Below, piece by piece: positions 27,601-34,480 of a stretch of DNA of 64,000 bases. The position numbers were made by a program, and so were the translations under genes. The DNA lies in NCBI GenBank assembly GCA_964425195.1, contig CAYRLG010000001.1, positions 124,001-188,000 of the forward strand, written 5' to 3'. Position 1 is the first letter of the stretch, and every line of letters starts with the position of its first letter. The DNA is from Desulfamplus sp964425195. Its GTDB lineage: Bacteria; Desulfobacterota; Desulfobacteria; Desulfobacterales; Desulfobacteraceae. Below the pieces are notes generated by a model. The model saw only the letters and a program-made list of their open reading frames with translations. It searched no databases and had not been told where the DNA came from.

Positions 27601-27719
27601 ATGCGCACATGTTCTCTGATGATCATAGGATTGTGCTTTACAAAAACATGGGAATGAGAATTGCGGGTTTGTCCCGCAAAGAGATTGAACTATTTTGGAG
27701 TGAGCGTCTCAAGCCTTAA
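21657..27719 (+). CDS. PUFA-synthase-like megasynthase, KS-CLF-AT-DH-DH (PfaC/Pfa3-like)
   Basis: A 2020-residue polyketide/fatty-acid synthase subunit. Domains in order: an active ketosynthase (about 6-470) with Cys210 in DAACASSL, ECHGSATPVGD and SIKSMTGH; a second ketosynthase lacking the cysteine (SAGALSG), i.e. a chain-length factor (about 512-1010); an acyltransferase (about 1075-1420) with GHSLGE (Ser1177); and two FabA-like dehydratases, of which the second has HFVDDMVMPGTLMYE (His1896) and the first has W where that histidine would be. There is no ACP, ketoreductase or enoyl reductase, so partner subunits must lie elsewhere. The architecture resembles myxobacterial Pfa3 without its acyltransferase tail. 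Linkers are Ser/Asn-rich. An ATG at 21672 is an alternative start. The product is unknown. Confidence 0.88.
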   Translation: MNKRAVMHKIAVVGMSGIFPGSLNLDQFKRNIIEKRESIVDIPDERWIVSPKNVISSDYRPDSACSKRAGLIAGFEFDPYGFLVDKDILIWLDPLHKMVLHSGREALSQCFTDQEIRKKAGVVLAGIALPTARSSELAWQIIMEGKRGYTRNGVISNSDTNFIFDNNLVSTPPYISKIDALAAKMVSFPAALLAQAMGLGGTNFTLDAACASSLYAIKIACGQLGTFKADMMVAGGVSCADSLYTQIGFTQLRALSPSGRCSPFDKNADGLVVGEGAGVVVLKRLEDAVSCGDHIFGVICGAGWSNDIEGNLVAPASEGQIRAMASAYTNAGWLPSDVQYIECHGSATPVGDNIELNSMASVWKSEDKNRGCAIGSIKSMTGHLLTAAGIAGFIKTLIAINEKILPPSLNFSEPTLNSPLHTTGFYVQTEPEEWKPMFLMQDKDRNKSLARRAGVSAFGFGGINAHILVEEFCKDNFSIYFSECTASGDAEQSSLNELKQPVSTNSAISSPIAIVGMEVITPVAMNLNIFKQKIFADNIELTEELSSNSKINGNSKSNGLWLKELTSYPGEFHIPPNQIDALLPQHLIMLKAAMGAIKDAGISPRPEKGERRTDFGAAIGIEFDYGATNFHIRWRLKEEESKSQGMIDSESSIKIVNSPLTAERTLGALGGIVASRVAREFKLGGPCFTVSAGALSGIKAIEIGVESLQRGETKVFLCGSVDMAGDVRQDTLNRTLRNYAPSYETSAPFDIKSKGAFPSEGAAAIVLKTLEQAQKDGDKIYAVIKGTGSASGSLEERFESDDETLKAQPAIAKDQSPIETYSNSLLQALDYAGVSISDIGLYQAHGSGDPVEDNIESAAFNKIINRDSDFFNDNNPLKTESKNPTPLSCAIGSSPSIIGDTHAVSGLISIVQSALAIYHQIIPPIAKFESPAVQSPAIQSNTLEFTAVNSQAVQSQAADSRTVDLSKTPFYFPKFPAFWIKESSQDRRIAVAASISSIEGTSSHVVLEEFKISSDYASNKRSDYLANSKYDYFSKSKSDYLSKSTYDYFIKSESKYLTEFQADIADKLKNLKQAGKIAFLYPGSGNHFVGMGRKIGVMFADILHDMDEYSASLSKRMLPNIYYPKRLFWSNGWQDEVAKDINSHSHNMIFGQVSFGVLMTRVAEQFGLKPDACIGHSLGETAGLFSLRVWNDPEDMLRRMEASDLFTKKLAGECTSARKAWKLKEGETVQWSVAAVNRSREFVESVIKSSADYESEKYDKLYLLIVNAPDECVIGGSSEQVEEFIKESGCGAMYLDGVVTVHCPVAKEYADEYRDLHKFECYPPDNVDFYSCFSGKKYTPETQATAESIVNQALYGFDYTQLINNAWNDGVRVFIEMGPGSSCTRAVGKILGDKEHLAVSLSLGSKDEDEEISLIKALNTLADYAENLKNRESKCDLAESSKSNLTEPVRFNKSADSNIATESTLNESISNLSDLREESNNAPSDISHISDIPDVFNDAAQSAQITADAHVKFLELSKNNMLELEKQFTCLTNIASNIVNNLPKNLAHIEANLPNSDQVENQAIIAAKSSIQPQPVKPLLDRDMCMEFAVGSAGKVLGEAFDIIDAYPVRVRLPDEPLMLVDRIMDIQGEMLSLKSGKIITQHDVKEGAWYLDGGKAPVSISIEAGQADLFLCSWLGIDHVVKGKRRYRLLDAKVTFHRTLPEPGETIEYHIEIDRFLKQGEIYLFFFHYKGFIKSKTPELLISMRDGCAGFFTLDEVKNSGGIILKKEDTETFTNSDVKDNKYKLNGYIDQIEETSFYPLAAALYKESYSDAQVESLRCGELGACFGKDFEGILLGKNLRLPGSRIYQDGELNDNSRMHLIDRVLEFNPTGGRFGLGFISAEADIYPDDWFLICHFVDDMVMPGTLMYECCAHALRIFTQRIGWISTRDEPFYDVIAGIESDLKCRGPVTTQTKKARYEIEIKEIGYIDVDNSYEPYIIADAHMFSDDHRIVLYKNMGMRIAGLSRKEIELFWSERLKP
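24699..24842 (+). repeat. 24-bp (8-codon) tandem repeat inside the synthase gene
   Basis: Six consecutive imperfect units encode DYASNKRS, DYLANSKY, DYFSKSKS, DYLSKSTY, DYFIKSES and KYLTEFQA. They lie in the linker between the chain-length-factor and acyltransferase domains. The period is exactly 24 bases, so copy number could change without a frameshift. Confidence 0.85.
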
Positions 27720-27780
27720 TATATTTAATGTGTAAATGATATTTTAAGTTTGATGATCGTATTTAGGAGCATAAAAAATA

Positions 27781-28635
27781 ATGAAAGTATTAGGTGACAG
27801 CAGTCATAAAATAATTCATGGAGATGTTTTAACTGCACTTGGTGAAGTTCCAAATAGTTCTGTAAATTTAATTTTTGCTGATCCGCCATACAATATTGGA
27901 AAAAACTTTAATGGGAAAAAAGATAAATGGGATTCTGAAGAGAGCTATTTAAAATGGTGTTACAGCTGGCTTGATTTGGCTATTCAAAAATTGAAGCCTG
28001 ACGGCAGTTTATATGTGATGACAGCAACTCAATTTATGCCGTTTCTTGATATTTATCTGCGTAAACGACTTAATATCCTTTCAAGAATTATCTGGTATTA
28101 TGATAGTTCTGGAGTTCAGGCAAAAAAATATTTTGGTTCAATGTATGAACCTATTCTATTTGGCGTAATGAATAAAAGTAATTATACATTTAATTCAGGT
28201 GATATCTTGATTGAGGCAAAAACTGGAGCAAAAAGGAAACTGATAGATTATAGAAAATCGACTCCAACCGTATATAATTCTAAAAAAGTGCCCGGCAATG
28301 TCTGGGAATTTCCGAGAGTACGTTATCGAATGGAGGAGTATGAAAATCATCCAACACAAAAACCTGTTGCTCTGCTTGAAAGAGTTATTAGTGCAAGTTC
28401 AAATGTCGGTGATTTAGTTCTTGATCCATTTGCAGGGACATTTACAACTAATTTTGTAGCAAAAAAACTAAATAGAAAATCTATCGGAATTGAAATCCAA
28501 GAAGAGTACGTAAAAATAGGATTACGTAGATTGAGATTGGCAAAAGAGTTTAATGGTGAAAAATTGAAAAGACCAATACGTACATTTGAGTCTGAGAAAT
28601 TATCAACAGCTAAGAATTTACAGTTATTTGAATAA
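27781..28635 (+). CDS. DNA adenine-N6 methyltransferase, YhdJ (M.EcoKII)-like
   Basis: A beta-class DNA adenine methyltransferase of 284 residues: the catalytic FADPPYNIGKNF motif comes first, and the SAM motif DLVLDPFAGTFTT lies near the C-terminus. The sequence follows E. coli YhdJ closely as I recall it (IIHGD near the start, WYYDSSGVQAKK, GSMYEPIL, VPGNVWEFPRVRY, ENHPTQKP). YhdJ methylates ATGCAT, so the same target is predicted. AGGAG lies upstream of the ATG. The nuclease gene starts 4 bases after its stop, so this is the modification half of an R-M system. It separates the large synthase from the OleA-like gene. Confidence 0.92.
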   Translation: MKVLGDSSHKIIHGDVLTALGEVPNSSVNLIFADPPYNIGKNFNGKKDKWDSEESYLKWCYSWLDLAIQKLKPDGSLYVMTATQFMPFLDIYLRKRLNILSRIIWYYDSSGVQAKKYFGSMYEPILFGVMNKSNYTFNSGDILIEAKTGAKRKLIDYRKSTPTVYNSKKVPGNVWEFPRVRYRMEEYENHPTQKPVALLERVISASSNVGDLVLDPFAGTFTTNFVAKKLNRKSIGIEIQEEYVKIGLRRLRLAKEFNGEKLKRPIRTFESEKLSTAKNLQLFE

Positions 28636-28639
28636 TAAC

Positions 28640-29761
28640 ATGGAACATCTATTCACATCAAATATAAAAAGTATTTTACAAAAATATTTTGATAGCTATA
28701 CAGATGATATTTTCGAGAAGAGCCATCTCATACAATACATAAATATCAAGACTCGTTCAGCAAATAGAGGGTCAAAATCCCGCTCAAGTTTTGCTAATAT
28801 CTATGCTGTTTATGTATTAATTGAAGATTATATTCTTAATGGTTATGATAAAAACAACAAATATTCCCAATATGAAGGAGCATTATTTAGTAAACTTTTG
28901 TCAAGACAAAGAGAGTTACCATTTGGTGGTAAGCTGCAAAACCACGCTTTAAACAATAGAGTGAACTCAGAGTTTCAGAAATATTTTCCTAATTCAGAAT
29001 TTATACCGATTATTCGTAATCTTGAAACTAATCGCTACTGGATAAATGAAAATTTATTAAAAATCAAAATTGACAAAAAATATATTAATATTTCAAAAGT
29101 TATCATTGAAATAATTGATGAATATATAAAAGTTAAACAAGTCTCTTTTCAACGTTTTGTTGAATATTGTGAAGAACTGCAAGGAATTAACAAAACAGAT
29201 TTTAAAAAAGCTGCGAAGTTTATCGTCAACTTACTATCACCAAACGTTGATGCACGGCTCTTTGAAGTTGTGAGTTACGCCATTCTTAAATATTATTACC
29301 AAGATCAGGTAATTATTTGGGGTTTTGAAATGGACAAACTTAATACTGAGAATTTAAAATTATACAAAACAGGACGAACAAACGCAAATGACGGCGGTAT
29401 TGATTTTGTGATGAAGCCGCTTGGAAGATTTTTTCAGGTAACAGAGACCTTAGACTTTAAAAAGTATTTTCTTGATATTGATAAGATTCAAAAGTATCCA
29501 ATAACATTTGTTATAAAATCAGACGAAAAAATTGACGACCTTAAAAAGAAAATTAGAGATAATGCCAGTAAGACTTATTCAATTAAAAGCATAGTTGATA
29601 AGTATATGGGCTGCATTGAGGAGATAATAAATATTTCTTCACTAAATGAGAGATTCAATGTGTGTGTAACACAGGGTTATCTTAAAAATATTTTAGATGA
29701 GATTTTAATACAGAGCAAAGTTGAGTTTAACTATGGAGAGGATGAGGAGACTTTAGGTTAA
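28640..29761 (+). CDS. Probable type II restriction endonuclease
   Basis: A 373-residue Lys/Ile/Asn-rich protein, presumed cognate of the YhdJ-like methylase and so predicted to cut ATGCAT. A PD-(D/E)xK-like core is visible: GRTNANDGGIDFVMKP, then GRFFQVTE. The usual lysine is replaced (QVT followed by E), which recalls the E-x-E variants of enzymes such as BamHI. I take the ATG at 28640, just after the methylase stop, rather than an upstream in-frame ATG inside the methylase gene. Its base composition is visibly more A+T-rich than its neighbours, fitting acquisition by transfer. The nuclease call rests on context plus the core motif. Confidence 0.72.
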   Translation: MEHLFTSNIKSILQKYFDSYTDDIFEKSHLIQYINIKTRSANRGSKSRSSFANIYAVYVLIEDYILNGYDKNNKYSQYEGALFSKLLSRQRELPFGGKLQNHALNNRVNSEFQKYFPNSEFIPIIRNLETNRYWINENLLKIKIDKKYINISKVIIEIIDEYIKVKQVSFQRFVEYCEELQGINKTDFKKAAKFIVNLLSPNVDARLFEVVSYAILKYYYQDQVIIWGFEMDKLNTENLKLYKTGRTNANDGGIDFVMKPLGRFFQVTETLDFKKYFLDIDKIQKYPITFVIKSDEKIDDLKKKIRDNASKTYSIKSIVDKYMGCIEEIINISSLNERFNVCVTQGYLKNILDEILIQSKVEFNYGEDEETLG

Positions 29762-29817
29762 AAACAGCCCAACTCCTTAATAATACATTATAATAAGTTA
29801 TTGATTTAATTAATTTT

Positions 29818-29838
29818 AGCCCCCAAATAGGCTTTTTA
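29818..29838 (+). terminator. Weak terminator-like hairpin after the R-M genes
   Basis: AGCC, an 8-base loop and GGCT are followed by TTTT. The stem is only 4 bp, so this is a weak candidate. It lies 57 bases past the nuclease stop and 20 bases before the next gene. Confidence 0.25.
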
Positions 29839-29857
29839 CTGGAGCAATTTATAAGTT

Positions 29858-30928
29858 ATGAAATATTCAAAAGTTTTTATAGACGCAATAGGTTACGAGC
29901 TTGCACCACACGTTGTTACAACAGAACAGATTGAGGAACAACTTCAACCCTTTTATAATGCTGTAGGGTTCAAAAAAGGTCAGCTTTTAGCCCTTACGGG
30001 TATAAAAGAGCGTCGTTACTGGGATATAGAGCACACTCTTGCCCAAGGTGCTGCAAAGGCTGGACAAAAAGCAATAGATGCAGCAGGCATAAGCCCTGAT
30101 CTAATTGACTGCGTGGTTTTCTGCGGTGTCGGGCGTGATGGTTTTGAGCCTGCTACTGCCTGTGCTGTTGCTGATGCTCTTAATGTCAGCCCAAACGCTC
30201 ATGTTTATGATGTCTCAAATGCCTGTCTTGGAGTTGTTACTGGTATGGTTCATGCTGCCAATGCCATAGAGCTTGGTCAGATACGGGCTGCTCTTGTTGT
30301 GTCGTGCGAAACCGCACGCCAGATTGTGGATTCAACAATAGATGAGATTAATCAGGCAAAAAGCATAGATTTTTACAAAAAGACAATTGCCACAATGACA
30401 GGCGGTTCTGGTGCAGTAGGCGTGCTTATGAGTGATGGAACTGTTGGAAATAAGCAAGTGAAACGACACGCACTTCTCGGCGGAGTTGTAAGACAGGCAA
30501 GCCAATTTAACAACCTTTGCAGATGGACATTTAGTGAGTCTGGAATGCCCACAACTTCTAAAGTATTGATGAGAACAGATGCACACGCAGTTCTTGAAAA
30601 TGGATTGGTTATTGCCAAAGCAACTTATGAGGATTTTAAGAGCAAACCGCTGTTTTTGGATAAAAATCAAGCTGTTAAACAGCAGCCAGATAAGTTTATC
30701 TGTCATCAGGTTGGCTCAACTCATCAGCAGATGGTTCAAAAGGCGTTAAATATCGATCCTGCAACTGACTTTTCAACATATCAGTATCTTGGCAATATGG
30801 GTACTGTATCGCTTCCTCTTACTGCTGCAATTGCTGATGAGTGCGGTTTTTTGCAGCCTGAAGACTTTGTAGGATTTATGGGAATCGGCTCAGGGCTTAA
30901 CTGTCTGATATTAGGACTTAAGTGGTAA
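29858..30928 (+). CDS. OleA-like 3-oxoacyl-ACP synthase III
   Basis: A 356-residue thiolase-fold condensing enzyme. It resembles OleA, which joins two fatty acyl-CoAs head to head: Glu97 in VGRDGFEPATA and Cys123 in DVSNACLG are 26 residues apart, as are Glu117 and Cys143 of Xanthomonas OleA. Other shared features are LAPHVVTTEQI near the start, the histidine in FICHQVGSTH, the asparagine in LGNMGTVSLP and the ending GIGSGLNC. No oleB, oleC or oleD lies in the window, so it may instead prime or off-load chains for the nearby PUFA-like synthase. It ends 83 bp from a convergent kinase gene. Confidence 0.82.
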   Translation: MKYSKVFIDAIGYELAPHVVTTEQIEEQLQPFYNAVGFKKGQLLALTGIKERRYWDIEHTLAQGAAKAGQKAIDAAGISPDLIDCVVFCGVGRDGFEPATACAVADALNVSPNAHVYDVSNACLGVVTGMVHAANAIELGQIRAALVVSCETARQIVDSTIDEINQAKSIDFYKKTIATMTGGSGAVGVLMSDGTVGNKQVKRHALLGGVVRQASQFNNLCRWTFSESGMPTTSKVLMRTDAHAVLENGLVIAKATYEDFKSKPLFLDKNQAVKQQPDKFICHQVGSTHQQMVQKALNIDPATDFSTYQYLGNMGTVSLPLTAAIADECGFLQPEDFVGFMGIGSGLNCLILGLKW

Positions 30929-31011
30929 TTCTTGATTAACGCAATTTATAATCAATCTTCCTTTCGTCTTTTTTGTATGTTTATCGTAAGTACCTCAAAG
31001 TGAATATATTT

Positions 31012-33054
31012 TTAATTAATCGGAGCTAAAGACCCCAGAACCGTCCCCAAAGCACCCTTCAAATCACTCATTGAGTATGGTTTGTGAAGAAAAGCCTGTG
31101 GTTTCTCTGAAGTATCGCGAGACATTGCAAATGCCTCATCATATCCGCTTGCAAGAATTGCTGGAACGGATGGGTTAATTTTTCTGATCTCTGTTAATGT
31201 TCCCCAGCCATCAAGTTCAGGCATTGAAAGGTCGGTAATTAAACAACTGATTGACTCTTTATGCTGCCTGAACTTTTTTACAGCGTCAACTCCATTTACA
31301 GCCGATATAACTTCAAAACCCATCTTTTTAAGCATTATTGTTGTCATTTTAAGCACAGCTTGATTATCATCCACTATCAATAATGTTGGAAATTCTTTTG
31401 GTTTCAGAGATTGAGACAACTTTTCTGTCTGATAAATTGGAGCATCCACAGCCAAAGGAAGAAAAACCATAAAAGAGCTTCCATGACCTATTTCACTCTT
31501 TACACCAATCATGCCACCCCATGATTTAACTGTTCCTAATACAACAGATAAACCCAAACCTCGTCCTGTAAACTTAGTCGTGAAAAAGGGGTCAAATAGC
31601 CTGTGAATATCCTCTTTAGATATTCCACATCCAGTATCACTAACTTCCACACAGGCATAAGTATTAGCAGATGGCTTACAATCAACAGGTAAAAGATGGA
31701 ATCCTGACATCTCAGATACCCTTATGGTTCTTGTAATCAGGCTGATTCTGCCTTTATTCTCACCGATACTCTCGCAGGCATTAGTAATCAGATGGTTAAG
31801 TACCTGCTGCATCTGATGTGTATTTACACGAACAAACAGTTCTGCTTCCACAAGATCTGTCTCTATGGTTATACCAATGTTAGCTGATGATTGTGATTGA
31901 AAGGTAGAGAGATTCTTCCGACATAATTCTGAAATATCAACTGACTCAGTTTTAACAACACTCTGTCCAAGATATGTGAGCATTGAACCGCTGACATCTG
32001 CACATCTGCGAGCTGCTTTCATTGCTTCTGTCAGATTATAACGTATCAAAGAGTCATCAGATAACTCTTCAAGAGCCAGTTCTAAGTTACCGCTTACAGC
32101 ATAAAGATAGTTATTAAAAAGATGTGCGATTCCGCCTGCCATCTGACTAAGACTTTCAGCTTTTTGAAGTCGAAGATTAATGGCTTCAAGCTCTTTTTGC
32201 TTCATCTCTGCCTGTTTACGGGCGGTAATATCCACATGAGTACCGACTACACGAACACCCTTTCCATCTTCATTAAATACAACATTGGCACGAGAAAGAA
32301 TATCTACCCAATGACCATCTTTATGCTGCATCTTAAACTCTTTTTCAAAATGCCCCCGTTTTCCTTCTAAAACTTCATTCAGCATATCCCATGAAGCCTT
32401 CATATCTTCAAATTTGGTGAGACGTTCCCACTCTGAAAATTCATCTTTGACTTCATCATCACTATAACCCAGCATTCTCTTCCACCCTGAAGAGTAGTGT
32501 ATCTGGTTTGTTTCAAGATTCCAGTCAAAAAGCCCGTCATTGGTAAATTTCATGGCAAGCTCAAAACGCTCTTTACTCTCTTGAAGAGCAAGCTCCTGAT
32601 TTTTCTGAATAGTAATATCGTTATATATCGTTACTATCTCTCCAGAAGGAATTTTGAAAATATAGTTTTCATAGTAATTAGAAAAATTGTTGTCTTTATA
32701 AAGTTTGACAGGATGGTAAGCAGGGAGACCAGTTTCCCATACTTTTTTCATGGCAGAAATCAACCCATAATCATCAATATTTGGTCTTAGTTCAAAAAGA
32801 GTTTTACCAATTACCTGCTCAAGGAGTTTTCCCTCTATTTCCAAACTTTTATTGTTAAATTCCTTCACAATATAATCAGAGCCTTTTGAGCCGTCATTGA
32901 GAACTTCATAAATGGCAGAACCACTGGTCATGTTAGCAAACAGACCACGAAACAGTGCTTCACTCCGTTTAAGTTCAGTTTCAGTCTGCTCTAACTCTTT
33001 AATCCGTTGTTCTAACTCTTCATAGGTTGGTTTTTCAGCCATAAAAATACTCAT
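31012..33054 (-). CDS. PAS-domain hybrid sensor histidine kinase
   Basis: A soluble 680-residue kinase. An N-terminal coiled coil (YEELEQRIKELEQTE) is followed by PAS-like domains (about 30-150 and 160-285, the latter ending VVGTHVDITARKQAE), a His-kinase core with the H-box GGIAHLFNNYL, an N-box (NHLITNACESI), ATPase G boxes (VSDTGCGIS, GRGLGLSVV), and a C-terminal receiver with IVDD, phospho-acceptor ITDLSMPELDGW and HKPYS. The residue after the phospho-histidine is Leu, where this family usually has Asp. There are no membrane segments. An ATG at 33042 (MAEKPTYEEL) fits the family better than 33054. No cognate output gene is adjacent. Confidence 0.9.
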   Translation of the reverse strand: MSIFMAEKPTYEELEQRIKELEQTETELKRSEALFRGLFANMTSGSAIYEVLNDGSKGSDYIVKEFNNKSLEIEGKLLEQVIGKTLFELRPNIDDYGLISAMKKVWETGLPAYHPVKLYKDNNFSNYYENYIFKIPSGEIVTIYNDITIQKNQELALQESKERFELAMKFTNDGLFDWNLETNQIHYSSGWKRMLGYSDDEVKDEFSEWERLTKFEDMKASWDMLNEVLEGKRGHFEKEFKMQHKDGHWVDILSRANVVFNEDGKGVRVVGTHVDITARKQAEMKQKELEAINLRLQKAESLSQMAGGIAHLFNNYLYAVSGNLELALEELSDDSLIRYNLTEAMKAARRCADVSGSMLTYLGQSVVKTESVDISELCRKNLSTFQSQSSANIGITIETDLVEAELFVRVNTHQMQQVLNHLITNACESIGENKGRISLITRTIRVSEMSGFHLLPVDCKPSANTYACVEVSDTGCGISKEDIHRLFDPFFTTKFTGRGLGLSVVLGTVKSWGGMIGVKSEIGHGSSFMVFLPLAVDAPIYQTEKLSQSLKPKEFPTLLIVDDNQAVLKMTTIMLKKMGFEVISAVNGVDAVKKFRQHKESISCLITDLSMPELDGWGTLTEIRKINPSVPAILASGYDEAFAMSRDTSEKPQAFLHKPYSMSDLKGALGTVLGSLAPIN

Positions 33055-33248
33055 CTATAAAATTGTGTGTATGAACGAACAAAGTAATAATAGAAAATAT
33101 AAGTAACATAATATTATACTCTTTAAAAGAACAACTTTAAAGCACTGCCCAATCTTTTTTACTTGCAGTCACCCCACTCTTATTGTATTGAAAAGAGAGT
33201 ATCACAATAAACTATATCTAAATACTATCATAGCGACCACGAATTTGA

Positions 33249-33323
33249 ATGATAACCTCAAAAGATATTGCAGATGTAAGCGATGCTGTTAAAGAGACAA
33301 ACAAAATGGTAAAAAATATTTAA
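33249..33323 (+). pseudogene. 24-codon MCP-like C-terminal remnant (tentative)
   Basis: A short frame begins at the ATG at 33249 and reads MITSKDIADVSDAVKE plus eight residues before TAA. The heptad-like SKDIADVSDAVKET pattern resembles the C-terminal helix of MCP signalling domains. It has no clear ribosome site and a stop lies just upstream. It may be a degraded chemoreceptor gene end or chance. Apart from this, the 340-bp gap 33055-33395 shows no gene. Confidence 0.25.
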
Positions 33324-33395
33324 AATATAACTTTATTTTGTACCGATAATCAACCAAAGTAAAATAAATAAAATATTAATAAAAAGGAGATGCTT

Positions 33396-34067
33396 ATGAA
33401 GATACTTGGAGTGTCTGGCTCACCCATAAAAGATGGTAACACTGATAGAGCGTTAAAACTTGCGTTAGACTCTACAGGTCTTGAGACAGAGTTTATTAAG
33501 CTTAAAGATTATACTGTTGCTCCTTGTCAAGCCTGTTTGGGATGTGTAAAGACAAATGAATGTGTCATAAAAGATGATGGTCTATTGCTTGCAAAAAAGG
33601 CAAAAGAGGCTGATGCATTAATTATTGCAGGATTTACACCCTACTCGTCTTTAGATTCAAGAACAAAAGCATTTATTGAGCGTCTCTATCCACTTAGACA
33701 TATACATGGATATATGGCTGGAAAACCCGGAGGAGCTATCATTACTTATGCCGTTCCAATTGGTAATGAGCAACTACCACCAGCTTCTGATTTTGGAGTT
33801 AATGCTATAAAATTTTACATGATGGAAGAGGGGATGGATTTTGTTGGAGAAGTAAAAGTAATGGGAAATGTTCCTTGTATTAAGTGTGGGCATGGTGATG
33901 AGTGTAGTATGTCTGGAGTTAAGATGTTATATGGTCAAGAGGCAACGGTTGTCTCTGTAGGAGTTCAAAAGTTTGAAGAGCAAGCAGAGGCTGTTCAAGC
34001 AGCTATTAAATTAGGCAGAGATATTGCCGCAAAGTTAAAGAGTAGCTTAGATGATAGTGCTCTTTAA
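33396..34067 (+). CDS. Iron-sulfur flavoprotein / NADPH-dependent FMN reductase family
   Basis: A 223-residue flavodoxin-fold redox protein. It starts MKILGVSGSPIKDGNT, the FMN phosphate-binding loop of the family, and carries the compact cysteine motif C-x2-C-x2-C-x5-C in CQACLGCVKTNEC, which binds a 4Fe-4S cluster in Isf proteins of strict anaerobes. Extra cysteines lie near the C-terminus (CIKCGHGDEC). AAGGAG precedes the ATG at 33396 at a good distance; the in-frame ATG at 33390 overlaps that site and is unlikely. Role: probably cytoplasmic electron transfer or oxygen/peroxide reduction; the substrate is unknown. Confidence 0.87.
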   Translation: MKILGVSGSPIKDGNTDRALKLALDSTGLETEFIKLKDYTVAPCQACLGCVKTNECVIKDDGLLLAKKAKEADALIIAGFTPYSSLDSRTKAFIERLYPLRHIHGYMAGKPGGAIITYAVPIGNEQLPPASDFGVNAIKFYMMEEGMDFVGEVKVMGNVPCIKCGHGDECSMSGVKMLYGQEATVVSVGVQKFEEQAEAVQAAIKLGRDIAAKLKSSLDDSAL

Positions 34068-34129
34068 TTAACCTAAGTTTCAATAAGAGCCATGTTTAAA
34101 CAACGATTTACGATATGCTCGGATTTAAT

Positions 34130-34480
34130 ATGAAGTTTATTATATTTTTTTGTGTAATGTTAATATCAATTCTACTAAATACTCTGTCTATTCAAGCAGA
34201 AGAAGATACCATTTTATTTAGGTTCTACCAAAAATATATATCTACAGTTGATGGAGATCGCTGTGGTATGTATCCATCATGCTCAAGATATTGTGAACAG
34301 GCAATAAAAAAACATGGATTGTTAGTGGGCTGGATTATGAGTTGCGATCGTCTGATAAGGTGCGGAAGAGATGAACAAAAGCTCTCTGATACTATTAAAC
34401 AACCTGATGGAAAGCTATTAATACTTGATCCTATCTGGTCTAACGACTTTTGGTGGTATGGTTATGATTTGTCAAAATGA
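34130..34480 (+). CDS. YidD-family protein with signal peptide
   Basis: A 116-residue protein with the YidD core: LFRFYQKYISTVDGDRCG, YPSCSRYCEQAIKKHG and CDRLIRCGRD. YidD normally assists membrane protein insertion and sits in the rpmH-rnpA-yidD-yidC cluster; here those genes are absent and the protein has a hydrophobic N-terminus (FIIFFCVMLISILL) ending in a plausible cleavage site near IQAEE. It is therefore likely an exported paralogue rather than the housekeeping copy. GGA precedes the ATG at 34130. Its end overlaps the next gene by about 20 bases, so the two are translationally coupled. Confidence 0.82.
   Translation: MKFIIFFCVMLISILLNTLSIQAEEDTILFRFYQKYISTVDGDRCGMYPSCSRYCEQAIKKHGLLVGWIMSCDRLIRCGRDEQKLSDTIKQPDGKLLILDPIWSNDFWWYGYDLSK

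Noticed and set aside
27720..29857. R-M genes as part of a prophage or IS element
   Set aside because: No integrase, transposase, terminal inverted repeat or flanking target duplication could be seen.
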